This document shows, piece by piece, positions 61,165-64,000 of a DNA stretch of 64,000 nt. Source of the DNA: Taibaiella sp041660405 (lineage in GTDB: Bacteria > Bacteroidota > Bacteroidia > Chitinophagales > Chitinophagaceae). Numbering within the stretch: position 1 is the stretch's first letter; each line of letters begins with the position of its first letter. The stretch is from contig JBAZWL010000004.1 of the NCBI GenBank assembly GCA_041660405.1, positions 124,001 through 188,000 on the forward strand, given 5' to 3'. The notes under the pieces were generated by a model, which was not told the DNA's origin, made no database searches, and was given only the letters and a program-made list of their open reading frames with translations. The position numbers and the translations under genes are program-made.

Positions 61165-61775
61165 TTTACAACAATTGAACGATGTATAGGTAATTGATAG
61201 ATAGCACCAATATGCAAGGCAGCATTAGGGAGCAGCGGTACATACTTGTTTACAAAAGGTGTTTGCAGCCAAAATTGATATTGAAGGAACAATCGCAAAG
61301 GCAATTTGCTTTTCGTCTTTAGATCATAGCCCGCTGCTAAAGATGCTGTTGCCATAAATTGCGGCCTTCCAAAATTTGCTTTCTTTACGTACTTCCCATC
61401 TTCCCATTTAAATTGCTGTACATCTGCGATAGCATGCAAGTAGCCAATACCTAATAATCCTTCTCCGTAAAACCCGCTTTGGGTAAGATAGCGATAACCC
61501 AATTCAGAATAAAGCTGGATGCCATGTTGCGCATGGCGATGATAAAAATATCCCAACTTCAGTGTTTGAAAAATTTCTGATCTTTCTTTTTTACGATACA
61601 AATGATAAGTACCTAAAGTAATACCAGGATGAATGGTTTTGCTGAACACACCCACATAACCTGCTCCGGGTAAAGAAGTTCCATTGTTGAACACACTTAT
61701 GGATATGGGCAGATCTGTTTGTTGTGCCTTTGCCGAAAGGGATATAAAGATTAGAAAAATGAAAAATTGCTTCAT
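61161..61775 (-). CDS. probable outer-membrane beta-barrel protein
   Basis: 204 residues. Signal peptide (1-18, 'LSAKAQ'), then alternating amphipathic strands ('GYVGVFSKTIHPGITLGTYHLY', 'IQLYSELGYRYL', 'FMATASLAAGYDL', 'LRLFLQYQFWLQTPF'). The C-terminus ends 'IHRSIVVK', not an aromatic. Family not identified. Coupled by an ATGA overlap to the serine hydrolase, suggesting that the two lipoprotein/barrel products act together at the envelope. Confidence 0.65.
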   Translation of the reverse strand: MKQFFIFLIFISLSAKAQQTDLPISISVFNNGTSLPGAGYVGVFSKTIHPGITLGTYHLYRKKERSEIFQTLKLGYFYHRHAQHGIQLYSELGYRYLTQSGFYGEGLLGIGYLHAIADVQQFKWEDGKYVKKANFGRPQFMATASLAAGYDLKTKSKLPLRLFLQYQFWLQTPFVNKYVPLLPNAALHIGAIYQLPIHRSIVVK

Positions 61776-61830
61776 AGGCCTGGTGCTTACTAAAGTTATG
61801 CACAGCTAAAATTAAATCATTTGAGTAAAT

Positions 61831-61838
61831 TATCTTTG
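61831..61838 (+). promoter_or_regulatory. TAnnTTTG promoter for pcm
   Basis: TATCTTTG, four nt before the ATG at 61843; the mRNA is expected to be leaderless. Confidence 0.6.
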
Positions 61839-61842
61839 CATT

Positions 61843-62517
61843 ATGTTACACAGATTGGAAAGGGAAGATAGCTTCATGCATAAAGGTTTGCGCAAGCAAC
61901 TTATTGAAGAACTTCGTGAAAAAGGTATTAAGGATGAAGCTGTGCTTGATGCCATGAACCGGATACCACGCCATTTTTTTTTAGATCCTGCTTTTGAACG
62001 TATAGCTTACGAAGATCGTTCATTCCCGATCTTAGCAGGGCAAACCATTTCACAACCTTACACGGTAGCTTATCAGACGCAGTTTCTGGAAGTAAGGAAA
62101 ATGGATAAAATACTGGAAATAGGTACTGGAAGCGGTTATCAGGCTTGTGTACTTGCAGAACTGGATGCAAGGGTGTTTACTATTGAACGTCAAAAGCAAT
62201 TGTTTGAACATAATAATAACTTCTTCTATCTTAAAAAATATTCGCAACTGAAGCGTTTCTATGGAGACGGCTTCCAGGGGTTACCTTCGTTTGCACCTTT
62301 TGATAAGGTAATCATTACGGCTGCTGCACCTTTTGTGCCTCCCAAATTGATAGAGCAAATGAAGATTGGCGGCATTATGATTATACCTGTAGATGCTGAT
62401 GAGGAAGGCTCGGTACAACAAATGAGACGAATTGTAAAAACAGCAGAAGGCTATACAGAAGAAATATTGGATAACTTCAGCTTTGTGCCTATGCTTGGTG
62501 GTAAAGGAAATAATTAA
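61843..62517 (+). CDS. pcm: protein-L-isoaspartate O-methyltransferase
   Basis: 224 residues. PCMT family: 'MNRIPRHFFLDPAFERIAYEDRSFPI' type block, 'GQTISQPYTVAYQTQFLEV', SAM loop 'ILEIGTGSGYQACVLAEL' type (about 84-101), 'FDKVIITAAAPFVPPKL'. The enzyme methylates abnormal isoaspartyl residues and starts their repair. The divergent serine hydrolase/barrel operon starts about 67 nt upstream. Confidence 0.93.
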   Translation: MLHRLEREDSFMHKGLRKQLIEELREKGIKDEAVLDAMNRIPRHFFLDPAFERIAYEDRSFPILAGQTISQPYTVAYQTQFLEVRKMDKILEIGTGSGYQACVLAELDARVFTIERQKQLFEHNNNFFYLKKYSQLKRFYGDGFQGLPSFAPFDKVIITAAAPFVPPKLIEQMKIGGIMIIPVDADEEGSVQQMRRIVKTAEGYTEEILDNFSFVPMLGGKGNN

Positions 62518-62571
62518 TAGATCACGTGCAAAGTGGAAGCCGGTTTTTAATACATTTTCAATAAGGTAAAT

Positions 62572-63216
62572 ATGCAATTGCAACTTAGAAATATAGTACC
62601 CGAACCGCTGAAGAGCCGCATGGGGCAACAACATTCCGATGTTTGGGGACAAGTGCAGGATATACAGGCAGGAGAAAAGATCTTTTTCCGTGCACCTTCA
62701 GGCAAAGGAAAATCTACGTTTATGCATATTCTTTATGGGTTACGAAACGACTATACCGGTAAAGCCATGTGGGATAATAAAGATGTCACTGAACATAAAG
62801 ATGATCAATGGGCAGGTCTGCGCAGTAAGGATTTGAGTATTGTCTTTCAGGATCTGCGATTATTTGGTGATCTTACTATAGAAGAGAATATTGGCATAAA
62901 ACAAGCATTGACCAATACAGTTACAACAGAGCAGGTTAAAGAATGGCTTAGCTTTCTGGGATTGGATGGCAAATGGAACCAAAAGGCTGAAACCCTTTCT
63001 TATGGCGAAAGACAACGTGTAGCTATAATACGTAGCCTGCTACAGCCTTTCAAATGGTTATTGCTTGATGAACCATTCAGTCACCTGGATAATGAGAATA
63101 CACAAAAGGCTGCATCATTGATCTGGAACCGGGTTCAGGAGTTGAATGCCGGAATGATGGTGGTGGATCTTGAGGACAACGAATGGTTTCCGTATACCCG
63201 TAAATTATTATTGTAA
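62572..63216 (+). CDS. orphan ABC transporter ATPase (LolD/FtsE-like)
   Basis: 214 residues. Walker A 'APSGKGKST' (Lys in place of Ala/Ser after the second Gly), Q-loop 'IVFQDLRLFGDLT', signature 'LSYGERQR' (Tyr in place of the first Gly of LSGGQ), Walker B 'WLLLDEPFSHLD'. In place of a usual H-loop the protein reads 'MVVDLEDNEW', so the switch His may be missing. No permease gene is adjacent. It may serve a remote permease, or have a non-transport role; the altered motifs make normal ATPase cycling uncertain. Confidence 0.8.
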   Translation: MQLQLRNIVPEPLKSRMGQQHSDVWGQVQDIQAGEKIFFRAPSGKGKSTFMHILYGLRNDYTGKAMWDNKDVTEHKDDQWAGLRSKDLSIVFQDLRLFGDLTIEENIGIKQALTNTVTTEQVKEWLSFLGLDGKWNQKAETLSYGERQRVAIIRSLLQPFKWLLLDEPFSHLDNENTQKAASLIWNRVQELNAGMMVVDLEDNEWFPYTRKLLL

Positions 63217-63348
63217 AAATGACTGACATTATTTGTCAGCCCGGATGGTGCAATATCTAGCCTATAAAGATGCCGGGTCAAGCCCACTGTTGTCCGGGGA
63301 AAAATAATATCAGACAGAAAGTGTGGATTATGATATAATTAAAGGGGT

Positions 63349-64000
63349 TTAAGTCTTAAAACCAATATCCAAGCCCCATATTTTAAGTTGCGGATTTATA
63401 TTCGGTTGTTCTATGGTCAACTTTTCCGGGTTATTAAGAAAATTGAACAGGTTGATATAGCTCATGAGGTGCAGCCTGATTATGGAACTCAAGTTTGAGA
63501 AAGCCCATTTTCTTTTTAGCTGAACCTGGACAAGTTTAATGAGCAGATCTGCAATAAAGGCACACCAAATCTGAATTTTTATAGCATTCTCATTGTCACC
63601 CAGGAAATATGTGAGGGGAAAGTTTTGTTTAACCCGCTTGAATAGTATCTCGATCAGCCAACGCTTTTTATACAGGCCTGCAATAGATTCAGGAGGTAGC
63701 GAGAAGTTATTGGTCAGAAACTCAAACATTCTTCCGCTTTCCGGATCACAAAAAGTAACTAGTCTTACCTGCAATTTGATCTTCTCGGCCTGTGTACGTG
63801 TGCCTTGAACAACTTCCACATCTGCAAGCACGCCAAGAGACTTACTTGTTTCACTTAAAGATACTGAACGGGTTATAGTATACCTGGCATCCTTTTTCTG
63901 ACGGGTTACGAAAAATACGCCATCCTTGCTAACCTTTCGTATTCGGAGTAATCCACATAACCTTTGTCAAATACGATGAACGAACCCTCTTCCAGGTGGA
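63349..64000 (-). pseudogene. IS4-family transposase, frameshifted and cut by the window edge
   Basis: C-terminal part of a DDE transposase. The frame 63349-63831 and its upstream extension carry the IS4 signature Y(2)R(3)E(6)K ('YKKRWLIEILFKRVK'). Further upstream, 'FDKGYVDYSEYE' (second catalytic Asp) is in another frame from 'KVSKDGVFFVTRQ'; the change happens near 63934-63938, where one A seems lost from a short A run on the minus strand. The copy is therefore probably inactive, unless the frameshift is a sequencing error. The rest lies beyond the window. No terminal inverted repeat could be fixed in 63217-63348. Confidence 0.8.

Overview
The window looks like a chromosome segment from a member of the Bacteroidota, most likely the Chitinophagaceae or a close relative; the family-level call is inference. 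The evidence is two SusC/SusD outer-membrane pairs, two proteins with type IX secretion (T9SS) C-terminal sorting domains, an ECF sigma/FecR pair, a long-form PurF with a short propeptide before its catalytic cysteine, almost no Shine-Dalgarno sites, and more than twenty copies of the Bacteroidota promoter element TAnnTTTG just upstream of genes on both strands. Base composition is moderately AT-rich and there is no prophage or large foreign island. The only clear mobile element is a damaged IS4-type transposase cut by the right edge.

Layout. 1-3.7 kb: cut dTDP-sugar epimerase (rfbC), two small secreted His/Pro-rich paralogues, purF and a lipoprotein. 3.8-17.5 kb: an ABC exporter, then a tandem duplication of a three-gene module (SusC receptor, SusD lipoprotein, DUF5011-like lipoprotein). 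17.5-29 kb: mixed envelope and housekeeping genes (ABC-2 permease, SIMPL protein, queA with an in-frame stop, a glycosyltransferase, mnmA, two tandem FKBP isomerases, a DHH phosphoesterase). 29-37 kb: a large T9SS-exported metallopeptidase, a YkgJ cysteine-cluster protein, a one-domain asparaginase, purC, a 0.5 kb array of phased 7-bp/21-bp repeats, a DUF445 protein and an Omp28-like T9SS cargo. 37-46.5 kb: thrS, a glycosyltransferase overlapping rsmG, an ABC ATPase, a YihY/BrkB membrane protein, a thioredoxin-fold protein and a sigma/anti-sigma/STN-protein operon. 46.5-56 kb: M28 peptidase, flavin/2Fe-2S reductase, RsmI-like methylase, the rpsU-xerC-hpf cluster, tsaD-trmN6, SGNH hydrolase and aldehyde dehydrogenase. 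56-64 kb: a membrane transglutaminase-like protein, EcsC protein, serine hydrolase with an outer-membrane partner, pcm, an orphan ABC ATPase and the transposase remnant.

How the parts work together. The two SusCD modules should each form a TonB-driven outer-membrane importer with an accessory surface lipoprotein, but no glycoside hydrolase or sensor lies beside them, so the substrate is unknown. The sigma/FecR/STN operon looks like a trans-envelope signalling cassette whose outer-membrane member carries the signalling domain without a TonB receptor. Several genes serve translation and tRNA modification (thrS, mnmA, queA, tsaD, trmN6, rsmG, the RsmI-like gene, rpsU, hpf).

The most unusual items are the phased heptamer/21-mer array in front of purC with smaller heptamer arrays elsewhere, the nonsense codon in queA, a 51-bp near-perfect palindrome, two dispersed palindromic repeat families, an SD-like site in front of rpsU, and several promoters placed so close to start codons that the mRNAs should be nearly leaderless. 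No tRNA, rRNA or CRISPR array was seen by eye.
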